Shown here piece after piece: positions 46,064 to 55,152 of a stretch of 64,000 nucleotides of DNA. How positions within the stretch are numbered: the stretch's first letter is position 1; every line of letters starts with the position of its first letter. The notes below the pieces were generated by a model that had not been told where the DNA came from, searched no databases, and saw only the letters and a list, made by a program, of their open reading frames with translations. The position numbers and the translations under genes are program-made. Where the stretch lies: assembly GCF_000325665.1 (NCBI RefSeq), contig NC_019908.1, positions 2,170,001-2,234,000 of the forward strand, in the 5' to 3' direction. The stretch is from Brachyspira pilosicoli P43/6/78. GTDB lineage: Bacteria > Spirochaetota > Brachyspiria > Brachyspirales > Brachyspiraceae.

Positions 46064-46891
46064 TTAATTTATGCTCATATCTTTAAATGAGTTATCTATA
46101 AGCATTTTTATTTTAGTGTATCTTAGTTTTTTTAATTCTTCTGCCATTTCATAATAAAAATAATCCAGAGTGTTTGCAGAGTGTGCATCTGTATTTATTA
46201 TAATAGGTATATTTAATTTTAATAATTTTTTTATAGTATCATTACTTGGGTAGTGGGCGTTTAAATTATATTTATTCATTTTTCTAGTATTAATTTCTAC
46301 TATGGAGTTTGATTTTTTTATTACTTCTAATACTTCATCTAGTTTTTTTATATACCAATCTTCTTCTTCTGTAAAATATTCTTTATTAAAATTATATTTT
46401 CTAATTAAATCTAAATGTCCTATGATATCTGGTTTTTGAGTATTTATCATATCTATTAGATTATTATAATATCTCAATACTACTTCTTTAATAGTTCCAA
46501 AATGCTTTAATGTGTTTTCAAAGTTTTGTTTTGAGGAGTCTATAGAAAAATAATTATTTTCATCGTCTTTTATAAAATGTACAGAGCCTATTCTATAATC
46601 CAACATCATTTCTTTATCTGTGATTTTATTTAGGTTTGAATAATAGTCTGCTTCTATGCCTGAATATATTTGAATTTTATCTTTGTATATTTCTTTTAAT
46701 TTTTTTATATCTTCTAAATATTTAATTGTATTTTCTATAGACATAGATGAATTATCAAAAGGTAAATAGGAATGTCCTGAGAAGCCTAAGCTTATAAAGT
46801 TTTTTTCTATTGCGTATAATATATTTTCTTCTATAGAGTTTTTACCATCGCAGTATGTTGTGTGAGTGTGTAGGTTTGATATATATTTCAT
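46064..46891 (-). CDS. PHP-domain phosphoesterase (histidinol-phosphatase HisK-like)
   Basis: The 275-residue protein has the PHP motifs NLHTHTTYCDG (metal ligands), GFSGHSYLPF, IEADYYS, DIIGHLDLIRKYN and INTDAHSANTL. This is the HisK/HisJ-type histidinol-phosphate phosphatase family, a trinuclear metal enzyme. The histidine pathway is not otherwise visible here, so another phosphoester substrate is possible. No ribosome site precedes the ATG, and a promoter ends six bases before it, which suggests a leaderless message. Confidence 0.85.
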   Translation of the reverse strand: MKYISNLHTHTTYCDGKNSIEENILYAIEKNFISLGFSGHSYLPFDNSSMSIENTIKYLEDIKKLKEIYKDKIQIYSGIEADYYSNLNKITDKEMMLDYRIGSVHFIKDDENNYFSIDSSKQNFENTLKHFGTIKEVVLRYYNNLIDMINTQKPDIIGHLDLIRKYNFNKEYFTEEEDWYIKKLDEVLEVIKKSNSIVEINTRKMNKYNLNAHYPSNDTIKKLLKLNIPIIINTDAHSANTLDYFYYEMAEELKKLRYTKIKMLIDNSFKDMSIN

Positions 46892-46897
46892 TGTTTT

Positions 46898-46925
46898 ATT
46901 ATATTTTATATTTTATGTTTGTAAA
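46898..46925 (-). promoter_or_regulatory. Promoter placing transcription start at the PHP gene ATG
   Basis: On the minus strand TTTACA (46925-46920) and TATAAT (46903-46898) are 16 bases apart. The -10 box ends six bases before the ATG, so the transcript should begin at or within one or two bases of the start codon. Confidence 0.65.
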
Positions 46926-47001
46926 TATATGCAATTATATTTTATAAATTTTATTGTATTATTAGACTAGCCGCTAAAAATAAAAAGATTAAAAAATATT
47001 T

Positions 47002-47232
47002 TTGATAAACTTAAAAATTTTAAGTATATACTAAAATAACTATATTTGGTCATATAAGTTTTTTTATTCAACTTTTTCCCGCCGCAAAAAGTTGCAAAAA
47101 GTGCAAATTATTTAGCTTAAAAATCCAGTTTTTCGTGGAGCTAGGCAAAGGGTAAAAAATTTTGACGAAGTCTACAATGTGTGGCTACGGGAAAAAGAAC
47201 AATAATAAAAATTGATAAACTTTTTAGTATAC
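47002..47232 (+). repeat. Dispersed hairpin repeat flanked by two boundary motifs
   Basis: Boundary motifs lie at 47002-47030 and 47211-47232, both in the same orientation. Between them, CAACTTTTT (47069-47077) pairs with AAAAAGTTG (47086-47094) around CCCGCCGC, followed by CAAAAAGTGCAAA, as at 33.3 kb. A GC-richer stretch and the family end (ACGGGAAAAAGAACAA) follow at about 47186-47202. The 398-base gap between the PHP gene and ppdK has no gene of its own. Confidence 0.7.
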
Positions 47233-47234
47233 AA

Positions 47235-47268
47235 TAAAAAAGCCTGCATGCTCATATGCACACAGGCT
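47235..47268 (-). terminator. ppdK terminator
   Basis: On the minus strand AGCCTG...CAT pairs with ATGCAGGCT, with a TGTG bulge, followed by TTTTTT. It lies about 22 bases after the inferred end of ppdK at 47290, which supports that end point. Confidence 0.75.
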
Positions 47269-47289
47269 ACAAATTATAAAGATAAAAGA

Positions 47290-50200
47290 TTATTTTTTAG
47301 AGTTTGTTTTTTTTGATACTGCTTTTTTTACTTCTTTTTTAACAGTATTTTTTACAGCCTTAGCAACTTTCTTTATTTCTTTAGTTGCTTTTTTTACTAT
47401 CTTTTGAAGCTTTTTTTACTGTAGAAGCTGCCTTTTTAGCATCTTTTTTAATCTCTTTCTTTACTTCTTTTTTTACTTGTTTTAACTGCTTTTTTCACTT
47501 CTTTTTTAACATTTGCTTTTTTGTTTTTTTGCAGAAGCATTAATTATACCTTGAGCAGCAGCAAGTCTAGCAATAGGCACTCTGTAAGGAGAACAGCTTA
47601 CATAGTTAAGACCTATATCATAACAGAACATAACAGTAGCAGGGTCACCTCCATGCTCACCGCATATACCAACAGTAAGTTTTTTGTTAGTAGCTCTTCC
47701 TTTAGTAACACCTATTCTTAAAAGCTCTCCAATACCTTCTTGGTCTAATGATTGGAAAGGGTCTTTTTCGTATATTTCTTTATCAACATAGTCTTTTAAG
47801 AACTTACCAGCATCATCTCTTGAGAAACCGCCGCCCATTTGAGTTAAGTCATTAGTACCAAATGAGAAGAACTCAGCTTCTTGAGCAATCTTATCAGCAA
47901 CCAAAGCAGCTCTAGGAACTTCTATCATAGTACCAACCTTATAAGCAACTTTATCTCCAACTTTAGAGAATACTTCATCAGCTATTTTTACAATTCTTTC
48001 TTTTATCATTTTAAGCTCTTTTAGAGTACCAACAAGAGGAATCATTATTTCAGGGTGAACATCTACGCCGTTTTTCTTAACTTTAACAGCAGCTTCAATA
48101 ATAGCTCTAGCCTGCATGTCGTAGATTTCTGGATAAGTGATACCAAGACGGCAGCCTCTGTGTCCGAGCATTGGGTTAAACTCATGTAAAGAATCTCTAA
48201 TAGCTCTTAATTTTTCAAAAGGAACATTCATTTCATTAGCAAGCTCTTGTAATTGAGAATCTTCATGAGGAATAAACTCATGCAAAGGCGGGTCAAGAAG
48301 TCTTACAGTTACAGGATATCCGCTCATAGCAGTAAATATACCCACAAAGTCTTCCATTTGCATAGGGAATAAACTATTCAAAGCATCATCATAAAGTTTT
48401 CTTGGTTCTTTATAAAGTCTTTCTAATTCTTCAACTAAATCTGCTTTGCCAATTTTTTTAGCTTCTTCTAATTTTTCTCTTAATTGTTTAACTTCTTCAG
48501 CAACAAGTATAAGCTGTCTTACGCTTTTAATTCTGTCAGCATTGAAGAACATGTGTTCAGTACGGCACAAACCAATACCTTCAGCACCGAATTTTCTAGC
48601 AATTTGTGCATCATTAGGAGTATCAGCATTAGTATGAACTTCAAATTTATTTTTAATTCTAATCTCATCAGCCCACTGCATAAGTTTTCTAAAGTCTTCA
48701 GACATATCAGCCTCTTTAGTAGTAACCTGTCCAAGCATTACCTCACCAGTGGAACCATCTATAGAAATATAATCGCCTTCATGAACTATAGTGTCATTAA
48801 CTTTCATGATTTTTTGTATTATAGTCAATATCTAATGCACTACAACCAGCAACACAGCATTTACCCATACCGCGGGCAACAACAGCAGCATGTGAAGTAG
48901 CACCTCCTCTTGCAGTCAATATACCTTCAGCAGCATTCATTCCTTTAATATCTTCAGGGCTAGTTTCTATACGAACAAGTATAACAGATTCTCCAGCCTC
49001 TTTCATAGCTTCAGCCCTCTCAGCAGCAAATACAGCCTTACCAACAGCAGCACCAGGAGAAGCATTTAATCCCTTAGCAAGTACTTTAGCAGTCTTTTTA
49101 GCATTAGGGTCAAACATAGGGTGAAGCAACTGATCCAAATCAGCAGGATTAACTCTCATTAAAGCCTCTTCTTTGGAAATAATTTTAGCCTCAGCAAGCT
49201 CAACAGCAATCCTTACAGCAGCAGCAGCAGTTCTCTTACCATTACGAGTTTGAAGCATATAAAGTTTGCCTTCCTGAATAGTAAACTCCATATCCTGCAT
49301 ATCGCTGTAGTATTTTTCTAATTGATTTTTATAGCTTACTAATTGTTTATAAACATCAGGCATAACCTCTTCAAGAGAAGGGTATTTAGCTTTTCTATCT
49401 TCTTCGCTTATACCATTATTTTTAGCCCATTCTTTACTTCCTTCTAATGTAATTTCTTGAGGAGTTCTAATACCAGCAACAACGTCTTCACCTTGTGCAT
49501 TAATTAAAAACTCTCCGTAGAATTTGTTTTCACCAGTAGAAGGGTTACGAGAGAAACATACACCAGTAGCAGAAGTATCTCCCATATTACCAAATACCAT
49601 AGCTTGAACGTTAACAGCTGTACCTAAAAGATTTCTTATATCATTTAATTTTCTATAAGCTTCAGCTCTAGGGTTGTTCCAGCTCCTAAATACAGCATTA
49701 ATAGCATGCCATAATTGTACTTTAGGGTCATCTGGGAAAGCTTCGCCCATTTCTTGTTTATACATAGCTTTATATTTTTCTACTACAATTTTTAATTCTT
49801 CTACATCTAAATCAGTATCTTTAACTTCTTTTTCAGCTTTACCAATTTTTGGTGCTATAGCTTTTTTTCTTTCATCAAGAATTTCTTCAAATTTGTCATG
49901 ATCAACACCCATAGCTACATCGCCGAACATTTGAATAAATCTTCTATAAGCGTCCCAAGCAAATCTAGGATTATTAGTTTTTTTAATAATTCCATTAACT
50001 ACATTTTCGTTAATACCAAGATTAAGTATTGTATCCATCATACCAGGCATAGATATAGCAGCACCAGAACGAACAGATACAAGAAGAGGCTTGTCTGCAT
50101 TACCAAACTCCATTCCCATAGCCTTTTCTAGCTTTTTGATGTTTTCATCAACTATCTTTTCTAGTCCCTTAGGGTATGATTTGTTTTTTGAATAGTAATC

Positions 50201-50359
50201 ACAAACTTCCGTTGTAATTGTAAAACCTGCTGGAACAGGTACTTTACTTTCTGTCATTTGGGCAAGACCTAAACCTTTACCGCCTAATAATGCTTTTGTC
50301 TCTTTAGCTCCTTCAGATTTACCATTACCAAAGAAGTAAACCATCTTTTTTGTTGCCAT
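47290..50359 (-). CDS. ppdK: Pyruvate phosphate dikinase with Lys-rich C-terminal tail, frameshifted in this sequence
   Basis: PPDK interconverts pyruvate, ATP and phosphate with PEP, AMP and pyrophosphate. The first frame (50359-48797) has the nucleotide-binding start LLGGKGLGLAQM and the phospho-His block TARGGATSHAAVVARGMGKCC. It breaks at a T6 run (48810-48815 on the plus strand). The second frame runs through the PEP/pyruvate barrel (GLCRTEHMFF, GHRGCRLG, SFGTNDLTQM, GICGEHGGDP) to 47506. Three more single-base corrections at 47524-47530, 47480-47483 and 47402-47405 extend it by a 79-residue Lys/Ala tail ending at TAA 47290. All four fixes remove one A. The tail is discussed under findings. 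Confidence 0.85.
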
Positions 50360-50432
50360 GATAATCTCCTACTATTATTATTTTGATAGATTTTTTACTT
50401 AGATTAAAAAATAAATTTTTTCTTATATATAT

Positions 50433-50460
50433 AGTATAGTTTTATTTTTTTGCTTGTCAA
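50433..50460 (-). promoter_or_regulatory. ppdK promoter
   Basis: On the minus strand a perfect TTGACA (50460-50455) precedes TATACT (50438-50433) with 16 bases between. The leader would be about 65 bases and contains AGGAGA just before the ATG at 50359. Confidence 0.75.
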
Positions 50461-50564
50461 TTTTTATTAAAACAAATTACTAAAAAAAGTAATATTTAAA
50501 AAAGCTGATTCGTTTCATTTATTAAAATTTGAAATATTGATTAAACTATAATATATTATTATCT

Positions 50565-51413
50565 ATGAATAATTTTGATAAAATAGTATATGATAAAATA
50601 AAAAGTTTTTTTCTTTCGTTTTATAACAACTTAAATAATAGTAAAGCTATAGTTGTTGGGCTTACGTTTTGTTTTAATAATGAAAATAAATTATATACCA
50701 TAGACGATAACTACAAGATAACAAAAGATAATATTCAAAATCCGTTATCAGGATATTCTATATCAAACTTACTTGTGTATGATAATAAAGTATTTGAGTA
50801 TAATGAAAGTTTTAATTTGGTTATAGATGAAGCATTTAATAATGGAAATCTATATGGCATACCTTTATATATTCCAGATGCAAATAAGAAAGTTAATAAA
50901 GCTTTGTTTCTAGATAGAGATGGTGTGCTTATGGAAGATGTGGGTTATATTGGAGAGGTTGAGAGAGTAAAAATAAAAAAAGAGTTTACAGATATAGTAA
51001 AATATGCCAACGAAAAAAATTATATTACAATAGTAACTACAAATCAGGCAGGAGTTTCTTACAATTACTATACAAATGATGATGTAAAAAATGTTCATAA
51101 CTACTTGTATGAAGAATATAAAAAACATGATGCTATTATAGATGATTTTTATTATTGCCCGTATCATATAAAAGGAAATGTTGAAGAGTATAAACTTCTT
51201 TCAGTACTAAGAAAACCTGAAGCTGCTATGCATTTAAGTGCTTGTAAAAAATACAATATAGATTTAACTTCTTCTTTTATGATAGGGGACAGAGACAGCG
51301 ACATTGTAAAAATACCTTTTTTAAAAACTTTGCTAATAAAGACAGATGTATATGATATAGTTAATGTAGATAATATAGTAGAAGTTAATGACATATATTC
51401 ATTTTTGATATAA
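50565..51413 (+). CDS. HAD-family phosphatase (GmhB/HisB-N-like) with N-terminal extension
   Basis: Residues from about 113 on form a HAD-IIIA phosphatase: FLDRDGVLMEDVGYIGEVE (motif I), TTNQAGVS (motif II), RKPEAAM (motif III Lys) and GDRDSDI (motif IV). This matches heptose-bisphosphate and histidinol phosphatases. The zinc loop is partly lost: CPYH remains, but the usual CxC before RKP is replaced by SVL. The first 110 residues are unassigned. An hldA-like kinase at 62.6 kb makes an ADP-heptose role possible. The phosphatase gene follows three bases later. Confidence 0.75.
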   Translation: MNNFDKIVYDKIKSFFLSFYNNLNNSKAIVVGLTFCFNNENKLYTIDDNYKITKDNIQNPLSGYSISNLLVYDNKVFEYNESFNLVIDEAFNNGNLYGIPLYIPDANKKVNKALFLDRDGVLMEDVGYIGEVERVKIKKEFTDIVKYANEKNYITIVTTNQAGVSYNYYTNDDVKNVHNYLYEEYKKHDAIIDDFYYCPYHIKGNVEEYKLLSVLRKPEAAMHLSACKKYNIDLTSSFMIGDRDSDIVKIPFLKTLLIKTDVYDIVNVDNIVEVNDIYSFLI

Positions 51414-51428
51414 TAATTGGAGATTTTT

Positions 51429-51881
51429 ATGTTTGAGCTTTGTCATAATTTATATGTGGGAAATGACCATGATTGCAGCGTTTTTGAAGGTGCTATAGTG
51501 CATGCTTGTCAGAGCTGTTTTGTAAGAGGTGTTAATGGTGCTGTTGGTAACAAAACTTTTTATGAAAACAATGATGATTTGTATTTAAACTTGCTTGATA
51601 TATCTAGTCTTTCTTATGATTATGCTTCTCCTATGATTAAAAGGTCTATAGATTTTATAGATAGAAAAATTAAAGATAAAAAAGTTTTGGTTCATTGCAA
51701 TTTTGGTATGTCACGTTCGCCTTCTATATGTTTGCTTTATATGGCTAAGAAAGGTTATATTAATAATTCTTCTTTTAAAGAGGCTTCAAAAGATTTTCAT
51801 AAAATTTATAATTATTTTTCTGCTGGATTAGGCATGCATAGGTACTTTGATAGGTATTGGAATGACATAATGCAATTTTAG
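51429..51881 (+). CDS. Dual-specificity protein phosphatase
   Basis: The ATG at 51429 follows GGAG by six bases and gives 150 residues. The active-site loop VHCNFGMSRSPSICLLYMAKK is the HCxxGxxRS signature of cysteine phosphatases, with the general-acid Asp likely in LLDISSLSYDYASP. The small size fits a bacterial dual-specificity phosphatase. It follows the HAD phosphatase gene closely, suggesting an operon. The substrate is unknown. Confidence 0.85.
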   Translation: MFELCHNLYVGNDHDCSVFEGAIVHACQSCFVRGVNGAVGNKTFYENNDDLYLNLLDISSLSYDYASPMIKRSIDFIDRKIKDKKVLVHCNFGMSRSPSICLLYMAKKGYINNSSFKEASKDFHKIYNYFSAGLGMHRYFDRYWNDIMQF

Positions 51882-51938
51882 CAAATAGTTAAAAATGACC
51901 ATTTACTTTATATTAAATAAAATATAAGATAGAATATT

Positions 51939-52595
51939 ATGAGTGTTTTAATTAAAAAAAATGTTTCAATAATATGTGCTATTATATGCATAATATGTGC
52001 AAGTTCAGCCATTGCTGTATTGGTGGGGCTTTTAATAAATTCTAAAACAGGTATAGAGATTACTTCTTTTTCTCTCTATTCTAGTTTTTTAATAATATTT
52101 TATATAATTAATGCTATATATCATTTTTTCCCTTTCAATAACAAAGCTAAAAAAGTATTTTATATACTTTCGCATGCTTTTTTTATTATGATGATATGGG
52201 GAGTTTATATACCGCCTTGTTTAATATCGCTTCAAGATGGTTGGGGCTGGAGTTTTTTTGGAGTTATTACTGGGCTTTGTGTACTTGGTATTACTTTAAG
52301 AAGCGTATTTAGCTATAGGTGGAGAGGATTTACGGAGACTATATATTACTTTCTTCTAAATTGGGTTTGGCTTATTGCTATACAAAAAATTTCATTGGCT
52401 GTTGGAGAGTATGGTGCTATACTTTATTTAACTGCTTTTTTACTTCTAAATATTGCTATGGTATTTTATAGACTTGCTATGTATGAAGTTAATAAAAGAT
52501 ATACTTTATTTCTTCCTCTATTTTATTCGCTTCTAATTCTGTCTAATATATGTCATGCTGTTTTTATGTTTAGATATGTTGCTAATATAGTTTAA
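51939..52595 (+). CDS. Hemolysin III family (PAQR/TrhA) membrane protein
   Basis: The 218-residue protein has seven membrane helices and the family blocks INAIYHFFPF, YILSHAFFIMMIWGVYIPPCL and GWGWSFFGVITGLCVLGI, then NICHAVFMF near the end. The His residues in these blocks are the expected zinc ligands, although the usual DH is SH here. The hemolysin III name comes from a Bacillus protein; related TrhA proteins are thought to control membrane lipid homeostasis. It is followed by an acyl-CoA ligase gene 17 bases later, which fits a lipid role better than a toxin role. Confidence 0.85.
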   Translation: MSVLIKKNVSIICAIICIICASSAIAVLVGLLINSKTGIEITSFSLYSSFLIIFYIINAIYHFFPFNNKAKKVFYILSHAFFIMMIWGVYIPPCLISLQDGWGWSFFGVITGLCVLGITLRSVFSYRWRGFTETIYYFLLNWVWLIAIQKISLAVGEYGAILYLTAFLLLNIAMVFYRLAMYEVNKRYTLFLPLFYSLLILSNICHAVFMFRYVANIV

Positions 52596-52618
52596 TATTT
52601 TTTAAGGAGATTATGTTT

Positions 52619-54247
52619 ATGATTAATGAAAAATTGACTGAGTATATTTTTAACTCTATTAAAGAAAATTGGGATATTAATGCTTTTTGTGATTATGGTA
52701 AGGATAATTTTATAAAATATTCTGATGTGGCTAAACATATATTAAAAATGCATACCATATTTAAAAGAATGGAGATATATAAAGGAGATAAAATTGCATT
52801 ATGCGGTTCTAACTCTGCTAATTGGGCTTTAACTTATTTATCTATAGTAAGCTATGGTGCTGTAGTTGTGCCTATACTCGTTGATTTTTCTAAAGATGAT
52901 ATTATTTCTATATTGAATGATTCTGGTTCTAAATATCTTTTTATGGATAAAAACATAATAGAAAAGATTGACAAAGAAAAATTTAGTTTTTTAAACAGAA
53001 TATTTTATTTGGATAATTTAACTATATTTGACCATAAAAATGATTTAACAGAAGAATATAATGAGATTCTTGATGTACAATTAGAAAATTTCAGCAGAGA
53101 AACTTTTTCATTAACAATGTTTGAAAATGACACTTTGGCTACTATAATATATACTTCCGGCACTACAGGTTTTAGTAAAGGCGTTATGCTTAATCATAAT
53201 TCACTTGCTGCTAATATAAGATTTGCAATAGATAATATGCCTATAAAACCAAATGACCATATACTTTCTTTTTTGCCATTAGCACATGTATTTGGCTGTT
53301 TGTTTGACTTTTTATTTCCTTTCTCCAAAGGTGCTTGTATATATATGCTTAGTGCTATACCTAGTCCTAATATTTTGCTTAAGGCTTTTGATGAGGTAAA
53401 ACCAAACTTAATACTTATGGTACCTTTAATTTTGGAGAAAATTTATTTCAAGAAATTAAAGCCTACAATAGATAAGCCTATAATGAAAAAATTATTAACT
53501 TTTCCTTTTATATCTAAAATATTAAAAAATAAAATTAGAGATAAATTAACAGAATCTTTTGGTGCTAACTTCCATGAGGTAATAGTTGGAGGAAGTGCTT
53601 TAAATGAAGAAGTTGAAAGATTTTTAATGGATATAGGTTTTAAGTTTACTGTTGGTTATGGTATGACAGAATGCGGTCCTCTTATTAGTTATGCACCTTG
53701 GGATAAGCATGTTGCTAGAAGCTGCGGATGCATAATAGATACATTAGAGATAAAAATTGATTCTAACAGCCCTGAAGAAGTTGGGGATATTATGGTTAAG
53801 GGTGAAAACGTTATGCTTGGATACTACAAGAACCCTAAAGCTACTACAGATGTTTTATCTCGCGATGGTTGGCTTAGGACTAATGATTTGGGTGTGCTTG
53901 TAGATGGAAAGAGAATATTTATAAGAGGAAGAAGTAAAAATATGCTTCTTGGACCTAGCGGACAGAATATTTATCCTGAAGAGATTGAAAGTAAATTAAA
54001 TACTATGCCTTATATATTAGAATCTTTAATTGTTCAAAGAGAAAATAAACTTTGTGCTTTGGTATATTTAGATGCTGAACAGGTTGCAAATCTTAACGAT
54101 GAAGAGATAAAAACAAAATTAGATGAAGTGAGAAATAATCTTAATAAACTTCTTCCAGATTTTGCTAGAGTATCAAGCTTTGAAATACAAAAAGAAGAGT
54201 TTGAAAAAAATCCTACTAAAAAGATTAAAAGATTTTTATATAAATAA
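52619..54247 (+). CDS. Long-chain acyl-CoA synthetase/AMP-dependent ligase
   Basis: AAGGAG suits the ATG at 52619 better than that at 52613. The protein of 542 residues has the AMP-binding motif TIIYTSGTTGFSKGVML, FLPLAHVFG, the GYGMTECGPLISY acid-binding region, and the hinge NDLGVLVDGKRIFIRGRSKNMLLGPSGQNIYPEEIE. This is the fatty-acyl-CoA ligase group. It activates fatty acids for lipid synthesis or turnover at the membrane. The neighbours are hemolysin III and an aldo/keto reductase. Confidence 0.9.
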   Translation: MINEKLTEYIFNSIKENWDINAFCDYGKDNFIKYSDVAKHILKMHTIFKRMEIYKGDKIALCGSNSANWALTYLSIVSYGAVVVPILVDFSKDDIISILNDSGSKYLFMDKNIIEKIDKEKFSFLNRIFYLDNLTIFDHKNDLTEEYNEILDVQLENFSRETFSLTMFENDTLATIIYTSGTTGFSKGVMLNHNSLAANIRFAIDNMPIKPNDHILSFLPLAHVFGCLFDFLFPFSKGACIYMLSAIPSPNILLKAFDEVKPNLILMVPLILEKIYFKKLKPTIDKPIMKKLLTFPFISKILKNKIRDKLTESFGANFHEVIVGGSALNEEVERFLMDIGFKFTVGYGMTECGPLISYAPWDKHVARSCGCIIDTLEIKIDSNSPEEVGDIMVKGENVMLGYYKNPKATTDVLSRDGWLRTNDLGVLVDGKRIFIRGRSKNMLLGPSGQNIYPEEIESKLNTMPYILESLIVQRENKLCALVYLDAEQVANLNDEEIKTKLDEVRNNLNKLLPDFARVSSFEIQKEEFEKNPTKKIKRFLYK

Positions 54248-54258
54248 ATATTTGGCTA

Positions 54259-55113
54259 ATGAGTTATATTTTAAAATCTTCGAATATTATGCCTAAATTT
54301 GGAATAGGCACTTGGAGAATGGGCGAGAACGAGAGTAAAAGCAGTGTAGAAATTAATGCTATATATTATGCTTTAAAAAACGGAGTAAGGTTAATAGATA
54401 CTGCAGAGATGTATGGAGAGGGAGGAGCTGAGATAATAGTTGGAGAAGCCTTAAAGAAAGCAAACATAAAGCGAGAAGAGCTTTTTATAGTTTCTAAGGT
54501 TTATCCTCATAATGCGGGTAGAGATAATTTATTTACTAGTTTAAAAAAATCTCTAAGTCGTTTGGGGCTTGATTATTTGGATATGTATTTGCTTCATTGG
54601 AGGGGTAGAGTACCTTTAAGAGAGACAGTTGAATGTATGGAAGAGGCTAAGAAAGAGGGGCTTATAAAAGATTGGGGAGTTTCTAATTTTGATATAGATG
54701 ATATGAAAGAGCTTGAGAGTATAAAAAATGGAGATAAATGTAGTGTTAATCAGGTGTTATATCATTTAGCTTCAAGAGGTGTTGATTTTGATTTGGCTTC
54801 CTATATGCTTGAGAGAAATATAGTATTAATGGCTTATTGTCCTTTAGCACAGGCTGGAAATTTAGGCAATGATATATTAAACAATAGTGTCATTAAAAAT
54901 ATAGCAAAAAAACATAATGCAACATCAAGTCAAATAGCATTGGCTTTTATAATGTCTTTTGATAAGAGGGTGCCTATACCAAAAAGCTCTAGCGAAAAAC
55001 ATGTATTAGAAAATATTAACTCTCAAAATATTATATTAGATAAAGAAGATATAGAGCTTTTAAATAAAGAGTTTCCTAAGCCTAACAGAAAAATGCCTTT
55101 AGATATAGTTTAA
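54259..55113 (+). CDS. Aldo/keto reductase
   Basis: The 284-residue TIM barrel has the AKR tetrad in order: Asp and Tyr in RLIDTAEMYGEGGAE, Lys in FIVSKVYPHNAG, and His in DMYLLHWRGRVPL. IKDWGVSNFD and PIPKSSSEKHVLENI bind NADPH. It reduces carbonyls; the substrate is unknown. It starts 11 bases after the acyl-CoA ligase stop, suggesting cotranscription. Confidence 0.9.
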   Translation: MSYILKSSNIMPKFGIGTWRMGENESKSSVEINAIYYALKNGVRLIDTAEMYGEGGAEIIVGEALKKANIKREELFIVSKVYPHNAGRDNLFTSLKKSLSRLGLDYLDMYLLHWRGRVPLRETVECMEEAKKEGLIKDWGVSNFDIDDMKELESIKNGDKCSVNQVLYHLASRGVDFDLASYMLERNIVLMAYCPLAQAGNLGNDILNNSVIKNIAKKHNATSSQIALAFIMSFDKRVPIPKSSSEKHVLENINSQNIILDKEDIELLNKEFPKPNRKMPLDIV

Positions 55114-55152
55114 AAATAATTTTATAAAAAAATTAAAAGGTATGTGTAATTA

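Noticed and set aside
51939..52595. Hemolysin III as the haemolytic toxin of this organism
   Set aside because: The PAQR/TrhA family is membrane-embedded and its neighbours are lipid genes. The TOMM cluster is the better toxin candidate.
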